A DNA stretch of 64,000 nt, taken from positions 882,302,893-882,366,892 of the forward strand of contig NC_133658.1 in NCBI RefSeq assembly GCF_037893015.1. Reading direction: 5' to 3'. Shown in pieces: positions 48,701-59,975 of the stretch. The first letter of the stretch is position 1. Each line of letters opens with the position of its first letter. The position numbers and the translations under genes are program-made. Origin of the DNA: Macrotis lagotis. Taxonomy: Eukaryota > Chordata > Mammalia > Peramelemorphia > Peramelidae. The notes under the pieces are model-generated. The model saw only the letters and a list, made by a program, of their open reading frames with translations. It was not told where the DNA came from and did no database searches.

Positions 48701-50870
48701 TGAGGTGGAAGCCAGGCTTCATAAGAGGGAGCAACCTCAGAAACAAACCCTGGCAGAGCAAACCTAAGGCTGGCCACCTGACAGCAGCTGGAACCAGACC
48801 AGGAGTTTGATCTGCCAGAGCTACCCAGGAAACCTGACTTATGAGCCAGCCCTTCTGAGTGCACTCCAAACCCCAAACCTGGTGCACTGAAGATCTCTGG
48901 CGGGTCCCTCAGCCTAGGCCTTGAAGGCTTCCAAGTTGTTCGCCATCAAAGCCACATTCTTCTCTAGTCCCTGGATCTTGGTCCAAGCTGGATGCCATCT
49001 CATCTCACTGTTGAGTGCAATGAAACACTCTTTGTTCCTGTGATTGATAGGAAGATAAATGACTTCCAGGGCTAGGAGTGAGGGTCCACATTTTAGGCTC
49101 CAAAACCCTCTCACTCCCTACCACCATCACCCCATAATCTCTAGGCTTCCTTGGATCCCCCCAGGCATTTGAGGCCAACAGTCACCTGCTCTCTGAGTGT
49201 TCTTATGCAACATGGCTGGGAAAGACCTGGACAATCAAAGAGAGCCAGCAGTAGAGGGGTTGGGCCTTTTTCTAAGAGTTAGCTGTGAAAGGAGGGAGTG
49301 AAAGAGCACAATAGCTGGGAATATGGCTTTCGCAAGGTTAGGGAGAGCCCTAAACATACTTGCAATCAGCAAGAGAGCAGCCACAGGTCAAGTTGAAAGA
49401 TGAGCCAGTGAATGGACAAAGAGGCAAACACCTCCCTCCACACCACACACATACAGAGCAAGGCAGAGGATTAAGGGCAGAAATGTAAGGACTGACAATG
49501 GCAGAGAAGGCCAACTCTCATTTGGAGAAGAGCAAGAAGGAGAATGAGACAATGTAGAATAGGGACCTCTACCTACCAGTTCCTAAGGAGAGCCAGAACC
49601 AGGTGAAAATGGAATTGGGAAATAATTAATGAAATAAATAAAAATACAATAAAATATAGATATGTCATTTCCTAAATCAATATGTACCCAGTACTTTATG
49701 TGGCTCCCAGGTGGTAAGCTTGCTACTTAAGGTGCCATATCTTTGAATACCACCAGATGGTGCTCCAAACTATTCATTTCAGTCTCAGGTTCAATCAAGT
49801 TTAACCTAAGGGTGTGAATATATTACGAAAAATAATTTTCAATTTGTTAAAAATGACTCAGACTACCCCCTTCCATCCCATTTGAGTAGCTGATCTCCTT
49901 TCCCTCAAACTTGGGGTGATCCAAAAGGATTTTGTATTCTCATTACAGATTAGAGTGCATTTACTGAAAGAAGTTAAAAAGGAAGATTATTCAGCTTTAA
50001 AACCCCAATGGACTCAGTCTCTCCTAGGAAGGCCTGAAATCTAGACTTCCCATTCCCCTGGCTGCTATGGTCAGGTTCCCCTGAAAGCCTTTCTTTGGCT
50101 TTTCATGCCCCACTTTGAAAAGAGCCTTCTCACTGGTCAAGCAACCTGGAACAAGCTGTGCATTCTAGGCACTTGGGGCAGGATGACTGGTCTACAACAG
50201 TCATTTTCCAGAGGCAATCGGGGAGGCGAGTGCCACCCCAGGCCCTTCTCATCAGTCTGCAGACCCTTATTCTCTGTTGATTTCTGGTGAGTGCCTTGTG
50301 CCTCCAGGATTGTTCACCAGATCCCAGAGGCCCCCTGAGTTGGCCATTCCCTAACCTTGCCTTCAAGCTCACTATCTGCATTGCACTTCCAGTATATATG
50401 TTCTAATTTTTCAAATGCCCCCCCCAGAGTGCAATATAAAATCAATTTTAGGCAACTGCTTTATGTTAAAAATGCCCTGAGGGTAATCAACCAGATTAAG
50501 GGAATGCAAAAAAAGAAAAGGAAAAAACAGCCAAAAGGGAGGCATCTAGAGGGGGAAAAAACTGGGGGAAAGACTTGGGAGGAAGATCACTACAAAAATC
50601 TGTGCTAATGTTGTGCAGCCCTTTAGTAAGTGAGAGATCTAGAGGTTTTGTTCGCTCAGGGATCCATTGAGGTTTTAGATCACATTTAAAGAAGAACCTT
50701 TTAACAAGAGTTGTAAAATAAGTGACCAGAGAAAGGTAGGGAAACTTGAAAATCTATAAATATAGGGTAACTAACCCTGGTGGTTTCATGGAGATTAGAG
50801 AATGGATCCAATCAAACAAACATTTATAAAGCATCTACTATATCCCCTCCATTCCAAGGTGTCTGGTCAA
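48700..50870. other. Intergenic stretch, one CTCF-like motif
   Basis: 2.2 kb between an L2 relic and L1 fragments. Apart from the CTCF-like motif at 49,750 I see no gene or clear repeat. Confidence 0.45.
49750..49764 (+). promoter_or_regulatory. CTCF-like motif between MTOR and EXOSC10
   Basis: CCACCAGATGGTGCT matches 14 of 15 positions of the CTCF core CCASYAGRKGGCRSY, with T for C at position 12. It is outside any SINE and about 2.1 kb past the MTOR polyadenylation signal. Motif match only. Confidence 0.4.
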
Positions 50871-51144
50871 GTGGCTTAAAATGATCCATTTATATTTCCC
50901 AATCACATGTAAAAAATTTAATATTTTAAAATACTGAATTCCAAATTTTCTCCCTCCTTCCCCCTCCTTGAAAAGGTAAACAATTTGATATAGATTATAC
51001 ATGTGAAGTCATGCAAAATATTTCCATAAATTAATCAGTGCCAATGTAGTTTCAAGACTGCTAATGGTAGATTTCCTCCACCTCATTAAAAAAAATTTTT
51101 TCATTTGAGAGTCTTGGCTTTTAATTATTTTGTCTAGTTCTGTT

Positions 51145-51270
51145 AAAAAAAAGCCCTTGGGTGGCCCTGGAATCAGGAGTACCTGGGTTCAAATCCGGTC
51201 TCAGACACTTAGTAATTGGGCAAGCCACTTAACCCTATTTGCCTTGCCAAAACCTAAAAAAAAAAAAAAC
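51145..51270 (+). mobile_element. CORE-SINE, truncated and internally deleted
   Basis: Starts near cttgggtggccctgg, B box gggttcaaatcc, then lacks acctagctgtgtggcc. Lies in an old L1 fragment. Confidence 0.82.
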
Positions 51271-51365
51271 CTTGATAATTGCATTGCTATGGGATTAAAT
51301 TTGGGCAACTGCCTATCTAGAGTAGTCAAACTTTCTCCAAATATTTGCATTTCTGCAGAGAATAT

Positions 51366-51530
51366 ATGAATATATATATTTAGGTTTTTGCAAGGCAAAT
51401 GGGGTTAAGTGACTTGCCCAAGGCCACAGGGCTAGGTAATTATTAAGTGCTGAGGCCTGATTTGAACTCAGGTACTCCTGACTCCAGGGCCAGTTGGTGC
51501 TCTATTACTGGGCCACCTAACCATGCCCCC
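51366..51530 (-). mobile_element. CORE-SINE with target-site duplication
   Basis: Reverse-strand copy flanked by agagaatat (51,357-51,365 and 51,531-51,539). Opposite in direction to the copy 96 bp upstream. Confidence 0.85.
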
Positions 51531-51564
51531 AGAGAATATTTTGTACTTATATTCATGTAGGTTC

Positions 51565-51566
<2 letters not shown>

Positions 51567-51604
<38 letters not shown>
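51567..51604 (+). repeat. (TA)n microsatellite
   Basis: About 38 bases of uninterrupted TA. Confidence 0.95.
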
Positions 51605-51606
<2 letters not shown>

Positions 51607-52997
51607 TTAGTTCTCCATTATTTTATGCCTTTTGTAATTAAGTCAAATTCAAATTTTTTCTATATCCTTTTTTATAACCCAGGGGGGGAAAAAAGATTAT
51701 TTTGTGGGTTTAATTTATATCTTGCTACCTTATCAAAATTAGTGACTTTTTTGTTTTTCATTCAATCTATTGTATTTAGGTCAAGTATCATGTCTACAGA
51801 CACAATTTTTGTTTCTTTTCCTATGCTCATATCTTATTTTCCTTTGAGCAAGAAACTTAACTTCATAGTGCCCTCATACTAACAACAGGTACAAAGAACT
51901 GTATCAATAGACTAAGTAGTAGAGGAAATTCTCTTATCCAGCAGGATTCCCAGAACAATAAAACCACAAATCCTCATCCTTTTAGTCTATTTTTTTAACA
52001 TAAATAACTGCTCAATTTGTTTCAAAAGAAAACAGACAAAAATAAAAATAAATGCAGGCCAAATCTCAAAAGAATTAAGATTCAGTCTGAAGTGAAGGCA
52101 TTTATCTCTCCAAGAGTGGACCTGTTTACAGAAGGGGAAAGAACCACTCTACTGGGGAGAGAGTGAGCTTTTAATGGAGCAGGAAGATAAGTAATCAGAC
52201 TGTGAGGAGGATCAGTAAAGACTTAAATCCTTTCAGGCTTGGGCAGGGATTTATTGTCCTATTGATAGGGGGTTTGTCTTGTGCCTGGAAGTAGGAATTT
52301 TCTGAGTCCTTGCCAGGGAACAAGGTCTTCACTGAGGTTTAATGATCTCATCCTTTCTCCTCTCAAGAAGTAGGAACCCAAATTTATTTGGGGAACAGGG
52401 ACAAAGATGTCATCTTCTATAATTGCTTCAGGATGTCAAGGGTTATAGAGATGGCCCTGCCTCACTGGGTCCCTTCTTCAAGGAGGGAGATGATTTAAAT
52501 AGAACATATGGAGAATCCAGGGGATGCAAGGAAGTCTCTCTAGGGGTGTGGCCATCCTTTGCTATCATCTGGAGTTTAATAGACTCCAGCCTAGAGGATA
52601 CAATCCTAGTGAGGAGATTCAAGTTGAAAGGGGCCAAATATCAAGAGGGAAAGGGAAAAGATGAATGATTCTTTAACAAAATCAAAGGAGGCAGTCCCCT
52701 TTGATAAATAGATCTTACAAATAAATGGCAAAGGACAGTGGCAGTGAAGCAAATTCAGATCCCTTCCTCTGAAAATATACTATGCAGTGTTGTGGTTCAA
52801 GTTATACTTCTCTGAACAGGTCTCTAGCTCAAATCACTTCTTTCTTCTCTGTTAAAAGACAATCTGAATTAAATTTTTCCAGGTCAAACTTTGTTTCTAT
52901 TTTTAGAAAATGAAATTTTGAACCTTTTAGATCATAGATTTTAGGATTTACAATTTTGGCTGGCCAATTGTAGTGTTGATATGAAGAAAACTCAGAT

Positions 52998-53027
52998 AAA
53001 TCCTGATAGATAGTTAGATGGATAGAT

Positions 53028-53074
<47 letters not shown>

Positions 53075-53083
53075 GATAGATAA
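52998..53083 (+). repeat. (GATA)n microsatellite
   Basis: Imperfect at its start, then about eleven perfect GATA units, in intergenic DNA. Confidence 0.95.
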
Positions 53084-53264
53084 ACTTGACATTATTCAAT
53101 CTCTCATTTGGAGAATGAAATTCCACTAAGAAATTAATAACAGAATACTTATAAGAATATGGACTCTAATACAAAAGTGAATCCATTAAAATTGCCAGAT
53201 TAACTTCAGTTATAACAAAAAGTTCAGGAATAGCATATAAATACATTGAAAATAATAAATTTTA

Positions 53265-53419
53265 GGGGCAGCTAGGTGGCACCATGGATAAAGCACCGGC
53301 CCCGAAGTCAGGAGTACCTGGGTTCAAATCCGGTCTCAGACATTTAATAATTACCTAGCTGTGTGGCCTTGGGCAAGCCACTTAACCCCATTGCCTAACA
53401 AAAACCTAAAAAAAATAAT
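53265..53419 (+). mobile_element. CORE-SINE with target-site duplication
   Basis: Complete copy flanked by a perfect 14-bp duplication aataataaatttta (53,251-53,264 and 53,420-53,433). Confidence 0.92.
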
Positions 53420-53529
53420 AATAATAAATTTTAAGACAATACATATCAAGTAAGTTATTTACAATAAAACATTTTCAACTTTTAGCCACATTTAAAATGA
53501 ACAAAACTCCTAGTCAAAAAAATGGATCA

Positions 53530-53698
53530 TGGGGCAGCTAGGTGGCGCAGTGGATAAAGCACCTGCCTTGGAGTCAGGAGTACCTGGATTCAAATCCGGA
53601 CTCAGGCACTTAATATTTACCTAGCTGTGTGGCCTTGGGCAAGCCACTTAACCCTATTTGCCTTGCAAAAAACGTAAAAATAAAAAAAAAAGATATAA
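53530..53698 (+). mobile_element. CORE-SINE with target-site duplication
   Basis: Complete copy with intact gctaggtggcgcagtgg start, flanked by caaaaaaatggatca (53,515-53,529) and the same minus one A (53,699-53,712). Confidence 0.92.
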
Positions 53699-53712
53699 CA
53701 AAAAATGGATCA

Positions 53713-55039
53713 ATGTTCAAAACATTTTTCAAAATAGAATACAGACCATCCTTCTGATGTTGATGATTTCAATGAACTTCAGTAAAGTTCAGTAAAAAAA
53801 AAGACAAGATAAACTCCTGTCAACCAAATAATAAATCTCTGCTGTCCCTTAAAAGGATTAAATCTTTGAGCTATTTTACCTATTCCCATCCCATTGTTCA
53901 AAGGTATCAAACCTAAAACTCACCTAGTCCCATCTCACTGTCTACCTCTCAGAAATTGAAGATACTAAATTGACCCCTAGGAATATGGTACCCAGATTAT
54001 GTATTATCCACTCCTTAATCCCTCATAAACCCTGTTATTATCAGCCTAGCTGCAACAACCTTGCAAGTGTCCCTAATTTCTCTTTTTTATGCTGCTTTCT
54101 CCTGATGCTTTATCTCCTGAATGTTGATGCTGTTGATCACTCAACTGGTCCCTAATTACTTTGTAAATTCCCTAGCTGCTGATTATAATCTTGCAAATGC
54201 CTTTAATTATTTTCTCTCCCTCTTAATTTTTGCTAAAATTCCTTAAGAAATCTAGCCCATGTTATTATTCATTTTCAATCTACAGTAATGCATGAATAAC
54301 ATTTTTTTGTCCCTAATATTTCTGAGTCCAATTGGTCTTCATTTCACTCTTGAACTCTACACTCAATTACCCTAAAACATTTTTTCCTTCATCAATATAA
54401 CTAGCTTTGCTGATATTTCTTTCCTTAAAACAGAAGCTGAGATTGTTATGATAAAGAATCATATCCTGCTGTCACAAGTCTTTATCATTTGCCTAATTAG
54501 CCCTTTAGGATTGTGAGAAATTAAAGGATCTTGATTAAGGGGAATATGTATCTAGTAACAGATGCCAAAACTAAAAACTTGCTTAGCTAGCTGTTTAAAA
54601 TTTAGAGAATTATAGGCAAAAGGCTCAAATCTTCTACCTACATCTTACTATAGTAATTCAGAAGATTTTCAGTATATAAGATAAGGATTTAATATTGTTT
54701 ATACTGATCATCTGACAGGATTATAGAAATTTTCATAAACAGGCACATAAGGGGAAATGTTCCCTTAGTTATTTAAATATCAATTCCATGAAAAAGTCAC
54801 ATAGATAGCAATTGCATTGAGCCAGGCTTAAAGTCAACTAGGTGGGACATTTCAAATATGTTTTGGGGGGGGGTGGAAATGTTGAGATTCAGGACATAGG
54901 TCTTTTTTCAAACAAATTCACACTCAGGCAATCTCCACTCCAAGTGAAGGGATACAGTCACTCAACTAGGGAGAAGGTAAGTCATTAAAGGGGCAGGAAG
55001 ATGAGGTAATCAGAAATGAGTAGATGAGGGGCAGTGGAG
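53713..55039. other. AT-rich intergenic stretch, nothing recognised
   Basis: 1.3 kb, AT-rich, stops in all frames. Parts near 53,880-54,240 may be very old L2, but I cannot support it. Confidence 0.4.
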
Positions 55040-55450
55040 TTTGAACTTATCCAACCTTTTCAGAGAACAATTTGGAACTATGCCCAAAAGGTTATAATAT
55101 GGTATACCCTTTGACCTAGCAATATTTTCCAAAGAGAGCATAGAAAAAGAAAAAGAAAAATTATATATGTATGTATGTATATAGCAACTCTTTTTGTGAT
55201 GGCAAAGAATTAGAAATCAAGGAATGTCCATCAACTGGGGAATGTCTGAACAAGTTGTGGTATGTGATTGTGATGATAATGAATGATATTGATGCACATG
55301 AATTAGATTTGAGTGAGGGGTCCTATAGATTACTTTGATTTCTTTGTCTGAAAACTGCCTGTTCATATCCTTTTACCATTTATCAAATGAGGAATGTCTC
55401 TTATTCTTATTAATTTTACTTAGTTCTCTACATATTTGAGAAATAAGGAC
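55040..55450. mobile_element. L1 3'-region fragments, opposed
   Basis: 55,040-55,310 (+): gagaacaatttggaactatg, then tttgtgatggcaaagaatta. 55,325-55,450 (-): aactgcctgttcatatcctt. They are the same families as 57,885 and 40,002. Confidence 0.55.
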
Positions 55451-55546
55451 CAAAAATTTAAGAGAAAAAAATCAACAAAACTGATTAATACTTTGAAAAA
55501 AAATCTGATCATATATGTAGTGTTCTACCCTTACATACTAAAAGCA

Positions 55547-55615
55547 ACCATGTTCTGTTTTTCTGACCTGATCCTAAACAGGCAGCCTGGTAGCCCTTTG
55601 GATTGAGAGGCCTTC
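55547..55615 (-). pseudogene. 7SL (SRP) RNA relic, short
   Basis: On the reverse strand the S-domain part of 7SL is recognisable: ttctgacctg, then aggcagcctggtagcccttt, where 7SL has aggcaacctggtggtccccc. It shares a 21-bp identity with the longer relic at 56,402-56,422. Confidence 0.5.
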
Positions 55616-56267
55616 AATGGTGAATGAATTCACATACATACCTCTGGGCTTTAAAACTGCTCAAGATTTATTATGGAAAGCTGCAAAGTGTACAAATTAG
55701 AACCTTTTCTCCTCCTGGAAAACATTAAGCACAGGCTAGGTGAAGTTTGAGAGAAAGAGAGAAGATAGATAGCCATAAGTCTGGCCATGTGGCATAAGGG
55801 CTCACAGTTCTCCAGTGGGGGGTACATGTGGCCTAAGAAAGAATGAGAAGAAGGATCACCATCCTTGCAAGGAGAAGGTAGGGTGAAGAATAATGGAAAA
55901 AGGGGAGCCAAAGGTTCTCTTCCAGACTTAAATGCACTTCTGTAGTGGATTGGGGAGTGGTCCAGCACCTGGCTCCAGGTGTTCTCCAACAGGCATGCTA
56001 CATACTTGTCTTTCCTGTCCCAAGGTGTGTGACGTTTAAGTCCAACATGTCATTTCTTGTCACAACATCACCTCTAATTCAACTGCTTAGGACTCCCCAA
56101 ATCCATCTGTCCAACTTTACAAAGGAGCAGAGAGAAGTGAGATCCATATTTTTTTTTATTACCAGGGTCATATTGCTCACATCTGAGACCTTTAGGTCAC
56201 AGTCCACAAAGAATGAAAAGAAATTTCTTAAGATAGCACACATCTTGTTCCTCAATTTGTTTTTTGT

Positions 56268-56470
56268 TTTTTGATGCCTGAGTACTCCTCTCTCACTTAG
56301 GCTGAAATGTACTGACCATCCATGGGATTCATTCCATTGTTGATTGTCATGGAAGCTAAACTTGCTCTATTTTTCTGACCTGGGCCAATCCAACCATCCT
56401 TAGGCAGCCTGGTAGCCCTTTGCTCCCAGAGGCTCACCATAGAGGGATTCAGTGGGGACAGCACCTCTAA
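56268..56470 (-). pseudogene. 7SL (SRP) RNA pseudogene, S domain and 3' part
   Basis: Reverse complement of 7SL: taggctgaaatgtactgacc (7SL caggctggagtgcagtggct), then tctgacctgggccaatcc, ccttaggcagcctggtagcc and agaggctcaccatagaggg. The 5' part of 7SL is missing. Heavily mutated, so not functional. It contains the S domain that Alu and B1 elements lack. Confidence 0.65.
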
Positions 56471-57474
56471 TTAGAATATCCCAAATCCATCAATTCACCA
56501 ACCCTAACCATTCTAGCACAGCTTGATTTCATGATATAATAGTATTAATACAGAAAGGATTATCTCTATTCAAAAACAACCTGCATTCAGCCAGAGGTCT
56601 TCTCAGGCCCAAATCCACATCTCTAAAGTCCTGTCTCCTGACTGGACTTCTAAGGGCCATACCTTGGCCTGTTTCTGGTGAGGTTGGGGTGGGGCGGGGG
56701 GGGGGGGGGTGATGATAGAGGTTATCACATATGCACACAGTCAGTGGCTCAGCAGCCATCACTTCCTCCATCACTTCCAAATACAGATTAAAATATAACT
56801 GGGGAGAAGTTTTTTTAAATATATAATTATAAAATATACTATATATTATATATAAAATAAAAATATATAATAAAACATATAATATTAACATGTTTTTCTA
56901 AGTTAAGATGCAGCCCACAGGGATCCTTTTATACTATTTAACATCCCTGTTCTGTTGAATCTGACACCATTGCTGTAGGACACAATAACTGCAGAGAACT
57001 TCAACATACATATGGATGCTTCCTCCAACACCTTGACTCCCCAGTCCATGGCTTGCTCCTCCACTCCATCCCCACTACAAATCATGCCTTCCATCTTGCT
57101 TGTGTGCATCCCATCTTAAAATAGGGATTACTGGATTCACTACAAAATTCTGGATTCACTCTACACAAAATGGATTCACTTGAGTCTCTCAGATGTCTTA
57201 ACAATAATTCTTTTCTGATTCTCATCCAGCCTGTAGGTCAATTCTCAGTCTCCTTTGCTAGATCTTCCTCCAGGACACACCCACTAACCATGGATGACCT
57301 CCAAGGCTTTGTCCAGGGCCTTGTTCTCTTCTCACTATCTTAAATCACTTAGTCTAGTCAGCTCCCATGGACTCAATTACCTTCTCTATGTAGATGGAAT
57401 CTCTGATCTAAATATCCAATTCAAACCTCTCTACAGAGCTACAATCTCTCAACTGTCAGTCAAATCAGCCAGTA

Positions 57475-57840
57475 GACATTTATTTAGCACCTACCATTTG
57501 CAAGGCTTTGTACAAAACAAAGAGTAAAAGAGAATCTCTGCTCTATCAAAGAGCTCATAGTTTAAGCATGGTACATGAAAAATAAATTGGAAATCATCAA
57601 CAGATGGCACAGATTCAAGAGGAATCGATAAAGGCTTCCTTGAAAAAGTGGGATTTTCATTGGAACTTGAAAGGAAGCCAGGGAAGCAAAGAGGTAGTGG
57701 TGGTGAGAAGAGAGTTTTCCAAAGCATGGAGAACAGTCAGGGAAAATGCTTGGAGTAAGGAGATAAAAGTCTTGTTCAAAGAACAGTAAGGAGACAATTG
57801 TCACTGGATCACATTGTAGACACTGTAGTTAAGACAGAAA
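57475..57840 (-). repeat. L2 relic
   Basis: cagccagtagacatttattt, then agcacctaccatttgcaagg, further on ttggaacttgaaaggaagcc: reverse L2, well kept compared with the others. Confidence 0.7.
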
Positions 57841-58054
57841 AGTTTGAGGGGGACTCAGCAATAGATCTTAATACCCCCAAAGAGATCAAATAAAGAGGGG
57901 GAAAAACCCATATGTACAAAAATATTTGTAGCATCTCTTTTTTGTGGTGGCAAAGAACTGGAAACGAAGGGATGCCCATCAATTGAGGAATGGCCAAAAC
58001 AAGTTGTATATGATTGTGATGGAAAACTACTGAGCTGTGAGGAAAAAATGAAGG

Positions 58055-58193
58055 AGGGGCAGCTAGATGGCATAATAGAGCATTGGCCTTGGAGTCAGGA
58101 GAACCTGAATTCAAATATGACCTTAGACATTTAATTACCTAACTGTGTGACCTTGGGCAAGTAACAACCCTGTTGCCTTACCAAAAAAAAAAA
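58055..58193 (+). mobile_element. CORE-SINE, first of a tandem pair inside an L1 tail
   Basis: Copy starting aggggcagctagatgg with more mutations than its neighbour. The L1-like sequence is interrupted here and resumes after 58,350. Confidence 0.85.
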
Positions 58194-58350
58194 AGAGGGG
58201 TGGCTAGGTGGCAAAGTGGATAGAGCACTGACCCTGGAGTCAGGAGTACCTGAGTTCAAATCCGGCTTCAGACACTTAATAATTACCTAGCTGTGTGACC
58301 TTGGGCAAGCCACTTAATCCCATTGCCTTGTAAAAACTAAAAAAAAAAAA
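58194..58350 (+). mobile_element. CORE-SINE, second of a tandem pair
   Basis: Copy starting gaggggtggctaggtgg directly at the A-rich tail of the first, with its own A-rich tail. The outer flanks aatgaagga and aatgaacga look like the target duplication of the first copy. Confidence 0.85.
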
Positions 58351-58789
58351 TAATGAACGAGATGGTTTCAGAGAAATCTGAAAAGATTTGGATGAAGTGA
58401 TGCAAAATGGAGTGAGCAGAACCAGAAGAAAAATATATACAGTAACAGCAATATTGTAAATAATCAATTGAAAAGATAATATCTGATCAAAACAATGAGC
58501 AAAACAGTTGCAAAGGATTTATGACTAAGCATGCTAGTCACTCCAAGAGAGAGGATACTGATGGATTCAAAATACAGACTGAAACACATTTTTTTCTCTT
58601 ACTATCTCTTTCTTGTTTTCTTTGATATAGGTAATTTGGACATTTGTTTCATATGAATATACGTATTTGTAATTTTTTTCCCTTTGCCTTCTCCATGAGT
58701 CAGGGAGGGATAGAGGGGGTGGGTGTTGACTGCCAAATAACTTTATTTTTGATCCTAGATGTAGGATCAGGGGGTCATTGGCAATTGCC

Positions 58790-59640
58790 TTTTGGACCTC
58801 TTAAGCTGTCTTTACCATAGTGTCTGAAATTCATTACGTCCAAAACAATCCTCTTCTTTTCTCAAACTTTCTTCTCTTCTCTTACTGATAAATACACCAG
58901 TGTCTTCCCAGTCACCCAAGTTCACAACCTTTGTACCATCCTTAACTGTCCTTAAGTACTTACTTCCCATATCCAATCCCTTTGTTTCTACGTGTATGTC
59001 TTTTATCCCTTCTCTCCATCCCCATCATCACCCTCAAGCCTGTACTATTGTCATTGCCTTTTTTTTATTAAAGATTTTATTTATTTTGAGTTTTACAATT
59101 TCCCCCCCAATCTTACTCCCCCCCCAGAAAGCAATTTGCCAATCTTTACATTGTTTCCATGGGATGCATTGATCCAAACTGAGTGTGATGAGAGAGAAAT
59201 CATATCCTTAAGGAAGAAACATAAAGTATAAGAGATAGCAAGATCAGATAATAAGATGTCAGGTTTTTTCCTAAATTAAAGGGAATAGTCCTTGGTCTTC
59301 GTTCAAACTCCACAGTTCTTTCCCTGGGTACAGATGGTATTCTCCATTGCAGACAGCCCCAAATGGTGCCTGACTGTTGCCCCGATGGAATGAGGGAGTC
59401 CATCAAGGTTGCTATTGCCTTTTGACTGATCTCCCTGCCTCCTTTCTCTTCCAATTCCAATCCAGCCTGATGCCCAAGGCAATTTTCCTAAATCACAGGT
59501 CTGACCCTGTCACAGTGCTACTCTATAGGAGGCTCCCCAGCATCCACCAGGCGTCAGTGAAAACTCTGGGTGTTTGGCATTTAAAGACCTTTGAAAACCT
59601 TTAAATCCTAACCTCCGCCTACCTTCCCAGTCTTCCTACA
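58790..59640 (+). repeat. L2 relic split by an L1 insertion
   Basis: Forward L2 sequence (gactgatctccctgcctcct, then cctaaatcacaggtctgacc after the insertion) interrupted at 59,063-59,413. Confidence 0.65.
59063..59413 (-). mobile_element. 5'-truncated L1 insertion with target-site duplication
   Basis: Reverse-strand L1 3' end (agattttatttattttgag, then aagtataagagatagcaaga), flanked by attgcctttt at 59,053-59,062 and 59,414-59,423. It looks less mutated than the other L1 pieces. Confidence 0.75.
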
Positions 59641-59644
59641 CTTC

Positions 59645-59646
<2 letters not shown>

Positions 59647-59688
<42 letters not shown>

Positions 59689-59728
59689 TATCATCATCAT
59701 CATTATTATTATTATTAATTATTATTAT
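59647..59728 (+). repeat. (ATT)n microsatellite
   Basis: Long imperfect ATT run with a CATCAT patch, directly upstream of the SINE that borders the EXOSC10 promoter. Confidence 0.9.
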
Positions 59729-59823
59729 GGATTTTTACTAGGCAGTGGGGTTAAGTGGCTTGCCCGGGTCACACAGCTGGGTCATTATGAAGTGTCTGAG
59801 GTGGGATTTGAACTCAGGTCCTC
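59727..59823 (-). mobile_element. Truncated CORE-SINE next to the EXOSC10 promoter
   Basis: Reverse-strand piece from tactaggcagtggggttaag to ttgaactcaggtcctcc, then cut off where the CpG island starts. An (ATT)n run precedes it. Confidence 0.85.
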
Positions 59824-59902
59824 CTTTTCCCTGCGGGGGGGGCGCGAGGGAGGGGGCTGGGCTGCAGGAGTCGGTTCCGGCTCCGCCTCCTCCGGCAGGC
59901 TC

Positions 59903-59914
59903 CGCGCATGCGTG
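59903..59914. promoter_or_regulatory. NRF1-like site
   Basis: CGCGCATGCGTG resembles the NRF1 palindrome TGCGCATGCGCA. It lies 66 bp upstream of the EXOSC10 start codon. Confidence 0.55.
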
Positions 59915-59961
59915 CTCAGGAGCACGCCTCCCCGCCGCCGTCCTCTCGCGAGAAGTGGTGA
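59908..59961 (+). other. Possible upstream ORF before EXOSC10 (17 codons)
   Basis: ATG at 59,908 inside the NRF1-like site opens a frame reading MRAQEHASPPPSSREKW that stops with TGA 18 bases before the EXOSC10 ATG. It is transcribed only if a start site lies upstream of 59,908; the TISU-like context suggests most starts are downstream. Confidence 0.25.
59944..59953. promoter_or_regulatory. CGCG palindrome TCTCGCGAGA (ZBTB33-type core promoter element)
   Basis: Perfect match to the 10-bp TCTCGCGAGA element known from TATA-less CpG-island promoters and bound by ZBTB33/Kaiso-class factors. It ends 26 bp before the EXOSC10 ATG, the usual distance for driving a very short 5' UTR. Confidence 0.7.
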
Positions 59962-59975
59962 GCTTGGGGGGGCAG

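Larger units (their letters stand above)
50870..51870 (-). mobile_element. L1 fragments carrying two SINEs
   Basis: 50,890-51,005 is the L1/HAL1 3'-end pattern (ttcccaatcacatgtaaaaa, tttgatatagattatac). 51,270-51,370 and 51,610-51,870 resemble reverse ORF2 (atatcttgctaccttatcaa). Broken; family assigned by eye. Confidence 0.55.
57885..58720 (+). mobile_element. L1/HAL1-type 3' region split by two SINEs
   Basis: cccatatgtacaaaaatatt, then tggcaaagaactggaaac and gaggaatggccaaaacaag up to 58,055; resumes at 58,351 with gagatggtttcagagaaat and tgcaaaatggagtgagcaga. It is the reverse-complement counterpart of 40,100-40,520. Confidence 0.65.

Noticed and set aside
52998..53083. CRISPR-like regular repeat
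   Set aside because: It is a simple GATA microsatellite in a vertebrate genome with no spacers.
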